From an uncultured Phycisphaerales bacterium (GTDB taxonomy: Bacteria; Planctomycetota; Phycisphaerae; WQYP01), in NCBI GenBank assembly GCA_903845195.1, contig CAIMWO010000052.1, positions 62,001-126,000 of the forward strand: a stretch of 64,000 bases of DNA, in the 5' to 3' direction. Below are positions 8,847 through 17,677 of the stretch, in pieces. The first letter of the stretch is position 1, and each line of letters begins with the position of its first letter. Made by a program: the position numbers and the translations under genes. The notes below the pieces were generated by a model, which was not told where the DNA came from, ran no database searches, and saw only the letters and a program-made list of their open reading frames with translations.

Positions 8847-9902
8847 ATGATGAAGAAGATCGCTGTGGTCATCTGCCTGTTGCTGCTAATCCAAGGTTGC
8901 GCACGGGCTGACACTGCGTCCACCCGGCCCGCTGCAACACCGAGAGTCAGCACCGATACGCTGGCAAAGCCGGAAGACGTTGCCAAGATCACTGCGGTAC
9001 TTGGCCATCATGGGGTGCTATTTATCCGTTCTGAGACTCGCTGGGAAGAATTCAAGAAGCTCTTGCCCAACCGGGCGCTCGAAACGGAAAACCCCATGCT
9101 CGACTTCGCCAAGCAGAATGTCGTGCTGGTTTACGATAGCGCCAGCCGCCCCAAAGACACATTCTCCCTTTCCGGGTCTGACCTTGGGGCCAACCCGCCT
9201 CAATTGAATTTCTTCCGTCGCTGGGACAACGGCCCCGAAGACATACCCGAGGCCCGTTCCAAGAAGTACATCCTCGCCATAATTCCTGCCACATCGACGG
9301 TCAAAGTCACGTTCTCCTCCGTACCCTTTAGCACGGACGAATTCTCCATCGTCTCTATCGTCACTTGGTTTTCCGCCACCCTCGGCGGCAAAGACGGTGG
9401 CGACATCGTGGATGGCCTGCAAGCGACCATCACGCCGAAAGCCGCCACGATCAAGCCCGGCGAAGACATTCTGATCGACTTTGAACTGCATCTTGCGAAC
9501 ATGCCCGATGCCCACCCTCAGCGTTTCGGCACAGACCCCGACATCGTTCATGTTTGGGATGGCGATTTTTCCAAAGGCTACCGCAATCATGGCTTTTTCG
9601 TTACCACACCTGACGGCAATACCAGCATTCTCCGGCCCAAGGAACTGCCCTTTTATTTCAACAGTGACCATTCCGAAGACGTTACGGCCAACGAGTCGTA
9701 TCACCTGCCTTATCCGGGCAAAGGCGAGGCGCTCAAATCGCTCAAGGCTCATGGCCTCGATACGTCCACCCCCGGCACTTACACGATCACCGGATTGTAT
9801 GAAGAGGCCGCAGTCACGAAGACCACGCCCGATGGCAAGACAACTTCACTCTGGGGCGGCTCCATCGCCTCCAACACCGTCACGGTCGAAGTCAAGAAGT
9901 GA
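8847..9902 (+). CDS. Putative lipoprotein
   Basis: A 351-residue exported protein. The N-terminus MMKKIAVVICLLLLIQGCAR is a signal sequence with a Cys at the expected lipobox position, although Q at -2 is not canonical. AAGGAG precedes the ATG. The mature part is probably beta-rich; a C-terminal segment (PGTYTITGLYEE) resembles the immunoglobulin-like domains seen in the next two genes. It ends 30 bp before the next gene, consistent with one operon of exported proteins from 8847 to about 13112. Confidence 0.65.
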   Translation: MMKKIAVVICLLLLIQGCARADTASTRPAATPRVSTDTLAKPEDVAKITAVLGHHGVLFIRSETRWEEFKKLLPNRALETENPMLDFAKQNVVLVYDSASRPKDTFSLSGSDLGANPPQLNFFRRWDNGPEDIPEARSKKYILAIIPATSTVKVTFSSVPFSTDEFSIVSIVTWFSATLGGKDGGDIVDGLQATITPKAATIKPGEDILIDFELHLANMPDAHPQRFGTDPDIVHVWDGDFSKGYRNHGFFVTTPDGNTSILRPKELPFYFNSDHSEDVTANESYHLPYPGKGEALKSLKAHGLDTSTPGTYTITGLYEEAAVTKTTPDGKTTSLWGGSIASNTVTVEVKK

Positions 9903-9931
9903 CCAGCAGACAGGACATGAAAGGCAAAACG

Positions 9932-11887
9932 ATGTGGAAGATCATGGTTCTCCTCGTGGCGATCATGCTGTTTGACAAGGGGTATGCGTGGGCCGATATC
10001 CCAGCCTCGCAGCCATCCACCCAACCGGCCAAGATCGATCTCAAAGAAAGTGAGGCCGTGCGGGTTAATGGAGTGGATTTTCAACTCGTGGCCCCGAGGG
10101 TCTGGATCGTGCCTCTCGGCGACCTGCGGATCAGCATCCCGTTGGCCCTCAAGGTGACGAATCAAACCGACCGGGACATTCACTTGCTGGACACCTGCCG
10201 CATCGTCCTCACGGATGCAGCGGGCAAAACGCTTTCGGTCGTAGCCGACAAGCAAGAAGGCAACTTCCCAAGCCAGCCTCCGCTACTCACGCAAGGCCAG
10301 TGTGTGAACCTCAAAAGTCCCGCCCAACTGACGCTCGTCAGTGACCGACAGAGCAGCCTCCGGCTCAGCGGCGTGGATGGGCAGTTCAAACCGTGGCACA
10401 TCGATGGGCTGAAACCCGGCAAATACACGCTGGGCATGATCTACGAAAACGCCGAGGGTGATGCCCAAGACCCGTCGGTCTGGGTTGGCAAAGCCACCAC
10501 CAAACCATGGCCCATCGAAATCACGGACCATTCCGCTATCGTCTCGGAGCCTGCCGTCAAAGACGGCCTAGCGGTGCAGGTCACGCTACCCAAGGCAACC
10601 TTCGCCGTGAACGAACCCCTGACGTTCACCGTAGGTTTGACCAATACTTCCAAGAAGCCGTTCCAGCTTTTCGACCTTGATTACCAATGGGATTGGCAGA
10701 TGCGCATCGAGGGTCAGGGTCAAAATGGGGCATGGCAGGTCCACCGGCTCTCTGCCGAGGACCGACTTCCGTTCAACCCGACGCCTATGAAGGCAGGACA
10801 GAGCCGGGAGGTTCCGGGGGTACTGGACCATAGCGGAGCGGAAACCTTCGAGTATGTATGGGACAAGAAGCAGGGACGGGAAATTCTACCGGTCGAAAAC
10901 CTGCCTCCGGGTCGCTACCGTTTCACCTTGCAGATGGACTTGAAGGCTGATTCCACCCTCCAACGACCAAGACCCCCATTCTGGACCGGCCAGATCGCCA
11001 GCCGCCCCGTGGAATTCGAGATCGGCGACCAAGGTGTCCCGACTCCGCAAGCATCTAAACCGGTGCGGGTCAACGGAGCCGAGTTTCAGGTCATCGCCCC
11101 TTTGATCTGGCGGATTCCCATGAGTGAGCAGCCAACGACCTTCATCCCCTTGGAGTTAAGGGTAAGCAACCACTCGGATAAGGCCCTGCAACTGAATCTA
11201 GGCGACTGCGTGCATTTGAAGGATGCGGTGGGCAACGAGTTATCCATCCAGCGGGACGGCGATTCCGATTTTCCGTTCAAGCCGGTCGTCGTGGCGAAAA
11301 CCAAAAGCGCCCGCATCGACCGTCATGCCACCCTCTCAGTCGGTGCGACGGAAGGCACCTTCCGGCTCAGCGGCGCAGATGGCTTGGCGGGAGTTTGGTT
11401 TTTCGATGATCTGTTGCCGGGCCAATACACGCTCTTCATGACCTATGAAAACACGGCAGAGGCCAGCGAGCAAACGGTCAAAGCCTATGGTCCGCTCGCT
11501 ACGGACCCAAAGGACGTGCCCTTCTGGAGCGGCAAGGTCACGACCGAGGAATTGACCATCGAGATCACGGACACGACCGTGCTTGCTGCTGCCGAGGCGG
11601 CATGGCAGAAGGTGCTGGCGACGTTGCAGGCGGGCGACAAGAAGGCGCTGGGGGCGGTGGCCACGGCCAAGGGACTCCAGTCGCTCATAGGCGAGAAAGG
11701 CGATGCCCTGACGGCCCAGCAAATGCAGGCCCGAGAGCAAGTGTGGGCCAAATGGCCGTTGCGGTGGGTGAAGAAGTCCGAAACCACCGTCAACGCCACC
11801 ATGGGTCCGGAGGCCAAGGAACACGGGTTAGAGTTCGTGAAAACGTCCGAAGGCTGGAAATTCAATGAGTGGACGCCGGGGGAGTAA
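9932..11887 (+). CDS. Exported protein with two copies of a VRVNG...VTN domain
   Basis: A 651-residue secreted protein with signal peptide MWKIMVLLVAIMLFDKGYAWA. Two homologous domains begin at VRVNGVDFQLVAP (about residue 40) and VRVNGAEFQVIAP (about residue 380); each contains a VTN/VSN-x-(T/S)-D strand and ends GKYTL or GQYTL, like an immunoglobulin-like beta-sandwich. Between them is a different beta domain. The C-terminus ends in a short domain closing with SEGWKFNEWTPGE. The ATG at 9932 is chosen by homology with 11903. Function unknown; probably periplasmic or surface. Confidence 0.7.
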   Translation: MWKIMVLLVAIMLFDKGYAWADIPASQPSTQPAKIDLKESEAVRVNGVDFQLVAPRVWIVPLGDLRISIPLALKVTNQTDRDIHLLDTCRIVLTDAAGKTLSVVADKQEGNFPSQPPLLTQGQCVNLKSPAQLTLVSDRQSSLRLSGVDGQFKPWHIDGLKPGKYTLGMIYENAEGDAQDPSVWVGKATTKPWPIEITDHSAIVSEPAVKDGLAVQVTLPKATFAVNEPLTFTVGLTNTSKKPFQLFDLDYQWDWQMRIEGQGQNGAWQVHRLSAEDRLPFNPTPMKAGQSREVPGVLDHSGAETFEYVWDKKQGREILPVENLPPGRYRFTLQMDLKADSTLQRPRPPFWTGQIASRPVEFEIGDQGVPTPQASKPVRVNGAEFQVIAPLIWRIPMSEQPTTFIPLELRVSNHSDKALQLNLGDCVHLKDAVGNELSIQRDGDSDFPFKPVVVAKTKSARIDRHATLSVGATEGTFRLSGADGLAGVWFFDDLLPGQYTLFMTYENTAEASEQTVKAYGPLATDPKDVPFWSGKVTTEELTIEITDTTVLAAAEAAWQKVLATLQAGDKKALGAVATAKGLQSLIGEKGDALTAQQMQAREQVWAKWPLRWVKKSETTVNATMGPEAKEHGLEFVKTSEGWKFNEWTPGE

Positions 11888-11902
11888 TAGAAGGGAACTG
11901 CT

Positions 11903-12535
11903 ATGTGGAAAATCCCTGTTTGGCTGGTTGGGGTCACGATCCTCGTCATGGCATATGCCGCATGGGCCGAGGCCCCGGCCACGCAGCCGTCCACCCAACG
12001 GGCCACGGGCGACATCAAAGAAAGTGAGGCGGTGCGGGTCAACGGGCTGGATTTTCAGATCGTGGCACCCGTGGTGTGGATGATGCCAGTCGAGAAGGAG
12101 GAAACCCCGATCCCCTTGGTCTTGAAGGTCACCAACCACACCGACAAGGCCGTGACGTTGAATCTGTTCGACACCATCACCATCAGTATGAAAGATGCAG
12201 CAGGCAAGGAACTGCGGATCGACGGTGGACGTGATGGCACCACCCCGTGCCCACCATTGATCGTAGAGAAGGGCCAGAACGGGACCGTGGACCGCAGTGC
12301 CAAACTCCAACCCTTGGACGGGAAGCTCGGCCAGTTCCGCCTGATCGGCTCGGACGGGGCCGGAGGCATCTGGTACTTCGATGGCCTCAAGCCGGGGAAG
12401 TACACCATCAGCATGGCCTATGAAAACACCAAAGCAGGCCCCGAGGATGCGCCTAACTGGGTCGGCAAGGCCACGACCAAGGAACTGACCGTCGAAATCA
12501 CGGACAAGTCTGCTGCTTCGCAGCCCGCCCGCTGA
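11903..12535 (+). CDS. Exported single-domain paralogue of the preceding protein
   Basis: A 210-residue protein with signal peptide MWKIPVWLVGVTILVMAYAAWA and one VRVNGLDFQIVAP domain that ends GKYTISMAYEN, clearly paralogous to each half of 9932..11887. It lies 15 bp after that gene, with GAAGGGAA upstream of its ATG. The simplest reading is duplication of one gene and internal domain duplication in the other. It lacks the WTPGE C-terminal domain. No ligand or enzyme activity can be inferred. Confidence 0.7.
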   Translation: MWKIPVWLVGVTILVMAYAAWAEAPATQPSTQRATGDIKESEAVRVNGLDFQIVAPVVWMMPVEKEETPIPLVLKVTNHTDKAVTLNLFDTITISMKDAAGKELRIDGGRDGTTPCPPLIVEKGQNGTVDRSAKLQPLDGKLGQFRLIGSDGAGGIWYFDGLKPGKYTISMAYENTKAGPEDAPNWVGKATTKELTVEITDKSAASQPAR

Positions 12536-12568
12536 GGACCAGCGATAGTGCCATCAGAGGTGACGCCC

Positions 12569-13177
12569 ATGAAAACTTTGCTGCTGGTCGTGATGTCGGT
12601 GCTGCTGTTGTGGTTGGCCGGTGTGGTTCTGGCCGAATCAACCGCCAGCCAACCGGCCATACAGCCGGTGAACTGCTATGCCTACTGGTTGAGTGCCGAC
12701 GATCTCGGCGAGTACGTCGATCTGCTCATCTCGAACCAGCCGATTCAAAAGCTTCCGCAGATCACGCTCGACACCACCAAGCCCATAGGCGATGCCGCTG
12801 CCGTCGTGGTGAGAACCTATAGCAAGGACTCCATTTGGAATGTTGACCGCCGACCCTTCAAGCACGTCGAGGCCGTGGGAAGCGTCGATGCCGGTAAGCA
12901 GCGGGTCGTTCTGAATGGAAGGGAGTACAGGTACGCACCTGTGCCTCTGCGGGACATCTTGGCCTTGCTCGAAAGACCGGAAGGAAAAATGCCGGTCCAC
13001 CGTATTAACGCACCCCTCGCCGGGGCCGAGGATGACCGATGGCGGCATATTGGTCGAGTTCAAGAAGACTTCCGGAGGCTGGAAGGTCGATGGGTGGACG
13101 CCGGGAGAGTGAAAAGGTCAATTTGTAGCATTCGGCTCATGCAGCCCACGATCACCTGCGGCCAGTTTCTTTTCTAA
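12569..13177 (+). CDS. Exported protein, frameshifted near its C-terminus
   Basis: As it stands the frame encodes 202 residues with signal peptide MKTLLLVVMSVLLLWLAGVV. After about residue 150 the sequence becomes implausible, while the +1 frame carries ILVEFKKTSGGWKVDGWTPGE and stops at 13112. That tail matches the end of 9932..11887 (SEGWKFNEWTPGE), so the gene has a recent frameshift near 13035, or the assembly has an indel there. The intact product would be about 180 residues. The body of the protein is not otherwise related to its neighbours. Confidence 0.6.
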   Translation: MKTLLLVVMSVLLLWLAGVVLAESTASQPAIQPVNCYAYWLSADDLGEYVDLLISNQPIQKLPQITLDTTKPIGDAAAVVVRTYSKDSIWNVDRRPFKHVEAVGSVDAGKQRVVLNGREYRYAPVPLRDILALLERPEGKMPVHRINAPLAGAEDDRWRHIGRVQEDFRRLEGRWVDAGRVKRSICSIRLMQPTITCGQFLF

Positions 13178-13231
13178 CTCGTCCACCGACCCCATCTGCG
13201 CCAGACTCATTCTGATTCTGGCTTCGGCCAC
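13118..13231 (-). CDS. Small ORF or gene remnant
   Basis: A 37-codon frame (GTG at 13231, stop TGA at 13118) too short for the ORF track. Its product, containing RIRMSLAQMGSVDELEKKLA, is an amphipathic helix with good codon-like composition, unlike the opposite-strand tail of the frameshifted gene it overlaps. It directly follows the stop of 13243..13629. It may be a real tiny gene or the 3' remnant of a longer protein. No family recognised. Confidence 0.3.
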   Translation of the reverse strand: MAEARIRMSLAQMGSVDELEKKLAAGDRGLHEPNATN

Positions 13232-13242
13232 CGTGAACAGTG

Positions 13243-13629
13243 CTAATGAATATGAACCATGCTTAGTAGATAAATTATTGCAAGCCAGAGAATGCCTAAA
13301 GCAAATCCGATACTAGCAACGAGCCTACCTGTCAGTCGTGACGCCTTTCTAGTGATCAATATCCAAGCGGAAGCGGCGCAAATCACCGCAATTGTTGGCA
13401 TGACATACAGACTGCCGTTCTGAATCGTCACAGGTACTTGAGAATGCCAATATCGATATACCCCGGAAAACATGGCCGCACCCCCGCCACATACAAATGG
13501 AATTTGCATTCCACATAGCACAACCGAAGTAATAGCAAGCTTCGATAGCTTGGGCGCCTGCCTTATCGCTGGGGATACTCTTCGATAATTTATGTCGATA
13601 GGGTCACCATGATTGCCTGTGTCGATCAC
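13243..13629 (-). CDS. Small membrane protein
   Basis: A 128-residue protein with three transmembrane segments (around LAITSVVLCGMQIPFVCGGG, LYVMPTIAVICAASAWILI and LVASIGFALGILWLAIIYLL). A GTG at 13629 preceded by AAGGAG is used; the ORF track starts at an upstream TTG. No conserved motif. It stands alone between a plus-strand operon and a minus-strand exported protein. Confidence 0.5.
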   Translation of the reverse strand: MIDTGNHGDPIDINYRRVSPAIRQAPKLSKLAITSVVLCGMQIPFVCGGGAAMFSGVYRYWHSQVPVTIQNGSLYVMPTIAVICAASAWILITRKASRLTGRLVASIGFALGILWLAIIYLLSMVHIH

Positions 13630-13727
13630 AAGACTCCTTCTCTTAGGTGTCAAAGACTTAATCCAAGCTCAGATTCCGTATATGTCCGATCAAGAGCGGC
13701 GTGTGTTTCATTTATGCAACCGTTGGC

Positions 13728-14645
13728 TCAATCAGGGCCTGCTGCACGAGCGACTCTTCTGCATTTGGTATAAAGCTCTTGCCGAAGGTCGGCATCGGAC
13801 ACGTAGACCCGCAGATAAGCCTTCAGCGCATCCCAGTCTTCATTGTTCACAGGGAATCTTTCGTACAGGGTGACGATATCTTCGTTCAAGGCCCTCTTAC
13901 GCCATGTTTCAGCATTCCGTCTAGCGGTGATCTGCTGGCTATTTCTTTCTAGCCTACGACTATTCTCCGCAAGCTTTTTTTCATAGGCTTGCCGAATTTC
14001 CGGTTCTTTGATGGAGTCGGGTGCAATGCCAACCATCAGATATCCGGGTGGTGACGTATTGAGAAACACCCTATTGTTCGGATCGTCTTCTTTCCACGTT
14101 GGGTCAATTTCCCCCACAATTCGCCGCCATACTCTGAGCCGATACTCCACGAAGGTGTTGCGATAGACGGCCCCGGACTGGGGGGTCAGCGGTCTGCTGT
14201 CCAGATCAAGGGAGTAGCTCATTTGCCTGACCAAATCCATAGCCAACGGCACTGGCACGGCGTCAACATACGGCAGGCATCCGACCACAATCGTCTGGCA
14301 CATCTCAAATCTTTTCTCGCCCATATTCATGGATGTCAGTTTGGTCGTGCATTCATAGCACGCATGAACATAGAGTTCGACCTGATCTGCGGCACTGGGT
14401 TTGGTAGCCTTGCAGACCTCCTCGATCCGGTTGGCCCAAGCCTCTCGTTGCTGAAGAGGCATTCGTGCTTCGGAGTAGTCCTCAAAGGCATGTCGCATGT
14501 CCTTTATGAAATCAAATATCGGAGTGATGTTGGGTTGGGAGGCGGGAATGCGGACTTCCCATGTACCTCCGGCCCATCCGGCAGAGGCGGCATACAACAC
14601 AAAGAACACCACGAGAAGTGAACCGGATTTACAGACGGTCTTCAT
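13728..14645 (-). CDS. Exported hypothetical protein
   Basis: A 305-residue protein with signal peptide MKTVCKSGSLLVVFFVLYAA and a helical mature domain without known motifs. AGGAG lies upstream of the ATG. The first 13 or so codons and about 35 bp of leader are duplicated, in decayed form, at 20424-20511, which shows a paralogue once stood there. Four Cys residues (VCKAT, HACYECT, EMCQ, GCLPY) could form disulphides outside the membrane. Function unknown. Confidence 0.6.
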   Translation of the reverse strand: MKTVCKSGSLLVVFFVLYAASAGWAGGTWEVRIPASQPNITPIFDFIKDMRHAFEDYSEARMPLQQREAWANRIEEVCKATKPSAADQVELYVHACYECTTKLTSMNMGEKRFEMCQTIVVGCLPYVDAVPVPLAMDLVRQMSYSLDLDSRPLTPQSGAVYRNTFVEYRLRVWRRIVGEIDPTWKEDDPNNRVFLNTSPPGYLMVGIAPDSIKEPEIRQAYEKKLAENSRRLERNSQQITARRNAETWRKRALNEDIVTLYERFPVNNEDWDALKAYLRVYVSDADLRQELYTKCRRVARAAGPD

Positions 14646-14962
14646 CGACTGACTCCTGTTCGGTGCGGTTGGGTCGCTAAGCTGGCTCGATCCATGGAGT
14701 AGCGGTGCTACCTTGGCAGAGATGCGAATACCTTTGCATCCAACTGCTCAATAAACGGAGTACCCGCAGATTTTACTGCCTCAGACAGGCGGAGGACCTT
14801 GGCGTATCCGCATTAAAGCCCGCTAGAATCGTTGAGTGGTGTTTGCTGACGATGACCGAGATCGCCACTGAGTCCACCTATTTATTGCCATTCATGTGGG
14901 GTCATTAATGTGAGTAGCACAGCTATCGGCGGGACAGCATCTGACGATATTCAAATATGCCG
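14646..14962. other. Intergenic region holding repeat copy 1
   Basis: This 317-bp gap has no supportable gene. It contains the first copy of the 50-bp intergenic repeat (14872-14921). The plus-strand ORF of the track (14705-14908) looks like random sequence and crosses the repeat. Confidence 0.4.
14872..14921 (-). repeat. 50-bp intergenic repeat, copy 1 of 3
   Basis: This segment matches 15997-16046 and 19821-19870 over 50 bp without gaps. Read on the minus strand it begins TGTGCTACTCAC and ends AATAGGTGGA, and contains ATG-ACC-CCA-CAT-GAA-TGG-CA then a stop, a 7-codon mini-frame (MTPHEWQ). It follows the stop of 14963..15364 and is 230 bp upstream of 13728..14645. Regulatory leader or mobile repeat are both possible. 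Confidence 0.7.
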
Positions 14963-15364
14963 TTATTTTTCCTTTTGTCGAATCTGATCTGCGGCCTCAT
15001 CAATCCATGAAAGTTTCTCTTGGGCAGTGGGATTGGCTGTAAGAACCTCACGGGCCTTTGCGAGAATCGTCAACGCCTGATCTCCGCCCAGCGTCACTAA
15101 GCCATCGAGAGCATCTTTCCATACGTCGTCGCTAGAATCGTCTAAGGCCGCCGCAAGAGTCGCAAACGCCGCTGCGTCACGAAACTGCCAAATTATGCGA
15201 ACCAATCTGGCTCGATTTGTTGGATCGCTCTCCTTTTGAAAAGCCGAAATGAAATAGGGTATTGCACATATCCCATAGTCCATCCGTGGATCGTCATCAA
15301 TCCATGTTGAATCGCTCAGCCTGTCTAGATATCGAGTGCGAACATCCTGTTCAATATTTACCAT
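14963..15364 (-). CDS. HEAT-repeat-like small protein
   Basis: A 133-residue helical protein. The segment RDAAAFATLAAALDDSSDDVWKDALDGLVTLGGDQAL is a typical HEAT/PBS-like helix pair. The ATG at 15364 has GGGAG upstream; the ORF track start 27 codons earlier lacks this. Similar small HEAT proteins serve as binding scaffolds or immunity-like factors, but nothing here specifies a partner. It is 77 bp downstream of the membrane protein 15442..15957. Confidence 0.6.
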   Translation of the reverse strand: MVNIEQDVRTRYLDRLSDSTWIDDDPRMDYGICAIPYFISAFQKESDPTNRARLVRIIWQFRDAAAFATLAAALDDSSDDVWKDALDGLVTLGGDQALTILAKAREVLTANPTAQEKLSWIDEAADQIRQKEK

Positions 15365-15441
15365 TCTGTGCTCCCTAACTACTTTTCCGACAAGCTGGTG
15401 ATTTAATGGATGGACTAATTTCTGCTTTCTGCATGCTGCGA

Positions 15442-15957
15442 TCACCTTCCCCTAGTCTGCTTTAGGTTCGTAGCCGCAGCGATTTCCACTGGAAACGCCG
15501 ATGGGGGATGAAGCTTGGGTCGGGTCTTTCGCCAGACGATGAATAACACCCACGAGAAAACGGCTATGAGAAACCAATAGGGAACCCCCAAGCTGTAAGA
15601 ACTTGCACGGGAAGCTTCAGGGGTATATTCGTAACTCGACACATAATGGTTATGGCAATAATAGAAACCCAGCAGATTATAGTCGTTTAAATTGTGCTGG
15701 TCCGTCGGCCAGAACCGGATAGGATTTACGGGAGATACGAGACACAACCAGCCAACCGGAATTCTCCTACCAACCGGAATTCTCCCGTCCCACGCCAATT
15801 GAACATAGACGACACCCTGCCCGTGACCGCATGCCATCCAACGGCCATCGAGCGAATAATAAAATGTGGTAGCTTGCATCCCACTCCACCCCCACCCGAC
15901 CACGCAGAGCAGGATCGGCAGCATGAAGATTCCACGGATGATCCAACGTCGTCGCAT
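15442..15957 (-). CDS. Two-TM membrane protein of the SLGVPYWFL family, without zinc ribbon
   Basis: A 171-residue protein with an N-terminal TM helix (FMLPILLCVVGWGW), an exoplasmic domain of about 90 residues with a tryptophan/tyrosine-rich stretch and a C-terminal TM helix starting LGVPYWFLIAVFSWVLFIVW. This is the same plan as the paralogues at 17.7-18.7 and 23.9-26.7 kb, which continue after VPYWFL into a cytoplasmic zinc ribbon. Here the ribbon is absent and the protein ends after a short tail. An internal 5-residue duplication (RIPVG-RRIPVG) is visible. The 50-bp repeat lies just upstream. Confidence 0.6.
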   Translation of the reverse strand: MRRRWIIRGIFMLPILLCVVGWGWSGMQATTFYYSLDGRWMACGHGQGVVYVQLAWDGRIPVGRRIPVGWLCLVSPVNPIRFWPTDQHNLNDYNLLGFYYCHNHYVSSYEYTPEASRASSYSLGVPYWFLIAVFSWVLFIVWRKTRPKLHPPSAFPVEIAAATNLKQTRGR

Positions 15958-15996
15958 GACTGGGATTGTACCCTCAATCTACTGGCGGTCATGGTC

Positions 15997-16046
15997 TTCC
16001 ACCTATTTATTGCCATTCATGTCTGTTCATTGAGGTGAGTAGCACA
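15997..16046 (-). repeat. 50-bp intergenic repeat, copy 2 of 3
   Basis: This copy matches the others over 50 bp. Its left part (minus-strand sense) encodes the last codons of 16027..17106 and its right part is 40 bp upstream of the ATG at 15957. The mini-frame here reads ATG-AAC-AGA-CAT-GAA-TGG-CAA-TAA (MNRHEWQ). Confidence 0.7.
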
Positions 16047-17106
16047 CGGTGTGCTCTAGGGCGAAATATTCCCTTGACGATGGTGTTGTGATGAATAGGG
16101 ACTTGGCACCTTTTGATCGGCCAGTTTCGGGATGAGTACGAGTGATTGCGAATACGCATACCGAATCCGTCCAGTATGCAACACCAAAGAAAGGAGCACC
16201 GCTTATAGTAGCAGGTATGTTCAAGTCCATTCCTTCATACCTATGCAAGGTGCCTCCTCCCACCATCGAGTAATCTTCTTTTGAGAAGTATGACGGCAGT
16301 TTTCGATTCAATACCATCGACTGAAATATTGTCCGGTAACAAGCTGGGAGATTATTGATCGCAGCGTCAGGTGTAATGTCGAGTTTTCCAGCGACAGGTT
16401 GGATGATGAAGACCGTTCGAACAACATCCTCGGTTATTTGAACATTAAATCCGTTTTGCGTGTAGCGACAGATGGTTGCTGGCTCTGCCTGTACAACCGA
16501 TTGCTGTTCCATATTGATCTGCGGCCACCAATGGAGTTTCTTGAGCCAGATGTGAGAGAACTCCGGTGGAATCATTGCTGGCTGAAGCACAATATTCGGC
16601 AGTTCCTTCGGATCGAAGTCGTTGTATCGTAATGCCTTTTCTTCCGTTGTTTCTGCAACTGGTTCCTTCGCCAGCGTATTAAACATCTGCATTACATGTA
16701 GAAGCGTGCCGCTTTCATGGGTGGGAGCCGGAAACAGCGAATTCTGTGTCGCTGCTGCCTTAGCGCCGCCGTTGAGGGCGGGGTGCGCCTTGATGTACAG
16801 AATCGAGCCCGCCTGCATTCCCACGGCGCTCACCAGAACTAGCAGGCACAGGGCCAGAATGACCGGTCTGAGACGTACTGGGCCAGATCGGCCGCAAACA
16901 AACCACGCCACGAAAGCAGCAGCAATGGCCTGCAACGGGCTGAGGAATACGATCCAAAATGCTCGGGGGTTGGCCCACATACATTCCTGCACTAGCGGAA
17001 TGTGAATCAAGGCGAGAACAAACATGGCTAGTGCCACCGAAGCGATGGCCCAACGCACAAGCGGATGGCGGCGTAAGGTAGTTGGAGCAGAGCAATCCAC
17101 GAGCAC
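16027..17106 (-). CDS. Multi-TM membrane protein with exoplasmic domain
   Basis: A 359-residue protein with three N-terminal TM helices (about residues 18-38, 48-68 and 80-105) and a large C-terminal domain of about 250 residues, presumably outside the cytoplasm. No motif is recognised. It begins with GTG 1 bp after the stop of 17108..17677, so the two genes are coupled. Its last codons lie inside repeat copy 2, so the repeat supplied, or now supplies, the C-terminal residues. Confidence 0.6.
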   Translation of the reverse strand: MLVDCSAPTTLRRHPLVRWAIASVALAMFVLALIHIPLVQECMWANPRAFWIVFLSPLQAIAAAFVAWFVCGRSGPVRLRPVILALCLLVLVSAVGMQAGSILYIKAHPALNGGAKAAATQNSLFPAPTHESGTLLHVMQMFNTLAKEPVAETTEEKALRYNDFDPKELPNIVLQPAMIPPEFSHIWLKKLHWWPQINMEQQSVVQAEPATICRYTQNGFNVQITEDVVRTVFIIQPVAGKLDITPDAAINNLPACYRTIFQSMVLNRKLPSYFSKEDYSMVGGGTLHRYEGMDLNIPATISGAPFFGVAYWTDSVCVFAITRTHPETGRSKGAKSLFITTPSSREYFALEHTVCYSPQ

Positions 17107-17107
17107 G

Positions 17108-17677
17108 TTACTCCTTCGCCAAGAGGCGGTCGAGCTTCTTGAGCGCTTCCGTTCGGTGTTTCACTTCCAGAAAGTGTTTGGGAACGTGCCGCAGAAACCA
17201 AAAGTGTGTGCGTGCGATTCCCGTAAACTTCCGGTCAGGGCTGGCAATGTATGCCCGCAATGCTTCGGCTTCATCCCGGCCCCACGCCCACAACATCTGC
17301 CCCCGCACTTCCGTCTTGTAGTAGGCATCCTCAGGCCACTGGAACTCATGCTTGGCCCGATATCCACATGAACCGCATGTGCAAACTCCCCATTTCTCTT
17401 TGGTCCGAGCGCAAATCTGACTGCGGCGGCGGCGGTTTTCCGGGGCCTTCCATGGAAACTCTTTCGGGTACTTCTCGATCATGAACCCGCCGCCGAGTTT
17501 CACACCGTGAATATGCGGGTTAGCGGCTGCCGCATCGGCTTCTGGTCCTCGCACGAATTGGAAGGGATTAACCAGTGTGGCTTCGTGCTTACACCGAGGA
17601 CACTTGATCGAACACGGCAGTATGGGCGTAATCGACTGGTACTTCGGAATCGGCTGTCTATTTCTTGGCGGAGTCAT
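17108..17677 (-). CDS. Zinc-ribbon hypothetical protein
   Basis: A 189-residue soluble protein. CPRC near residue 25 and CTCGSC near residue 99 together form a split zinc-binding site. The rest is basic and tryptophan-rich. The ATG at 17677 overlaps the end of 17658..18719 by 20 bp, and the stop is 1 bp from the next start, so the three genes form one transcript. Function unknown. Confidence 0.6.
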   Translation of the reverse strand: MTPPRNRQPIPKYQSITPILPCSIKCPRCKHEATLVNPFQFVRGPEADAAAANPHIHGVKLGGGFMIEKYPKEFPWKAPENRRRRSQICARTKEKWGVCTCGSCGYRAKHEFQWPEDAYYKTEVRGQMLWAWGRDEAEALRAYIASPDRKFTGIARTHFWFLRHVPKHFLEVKHRTEALKKLDRLLAKE

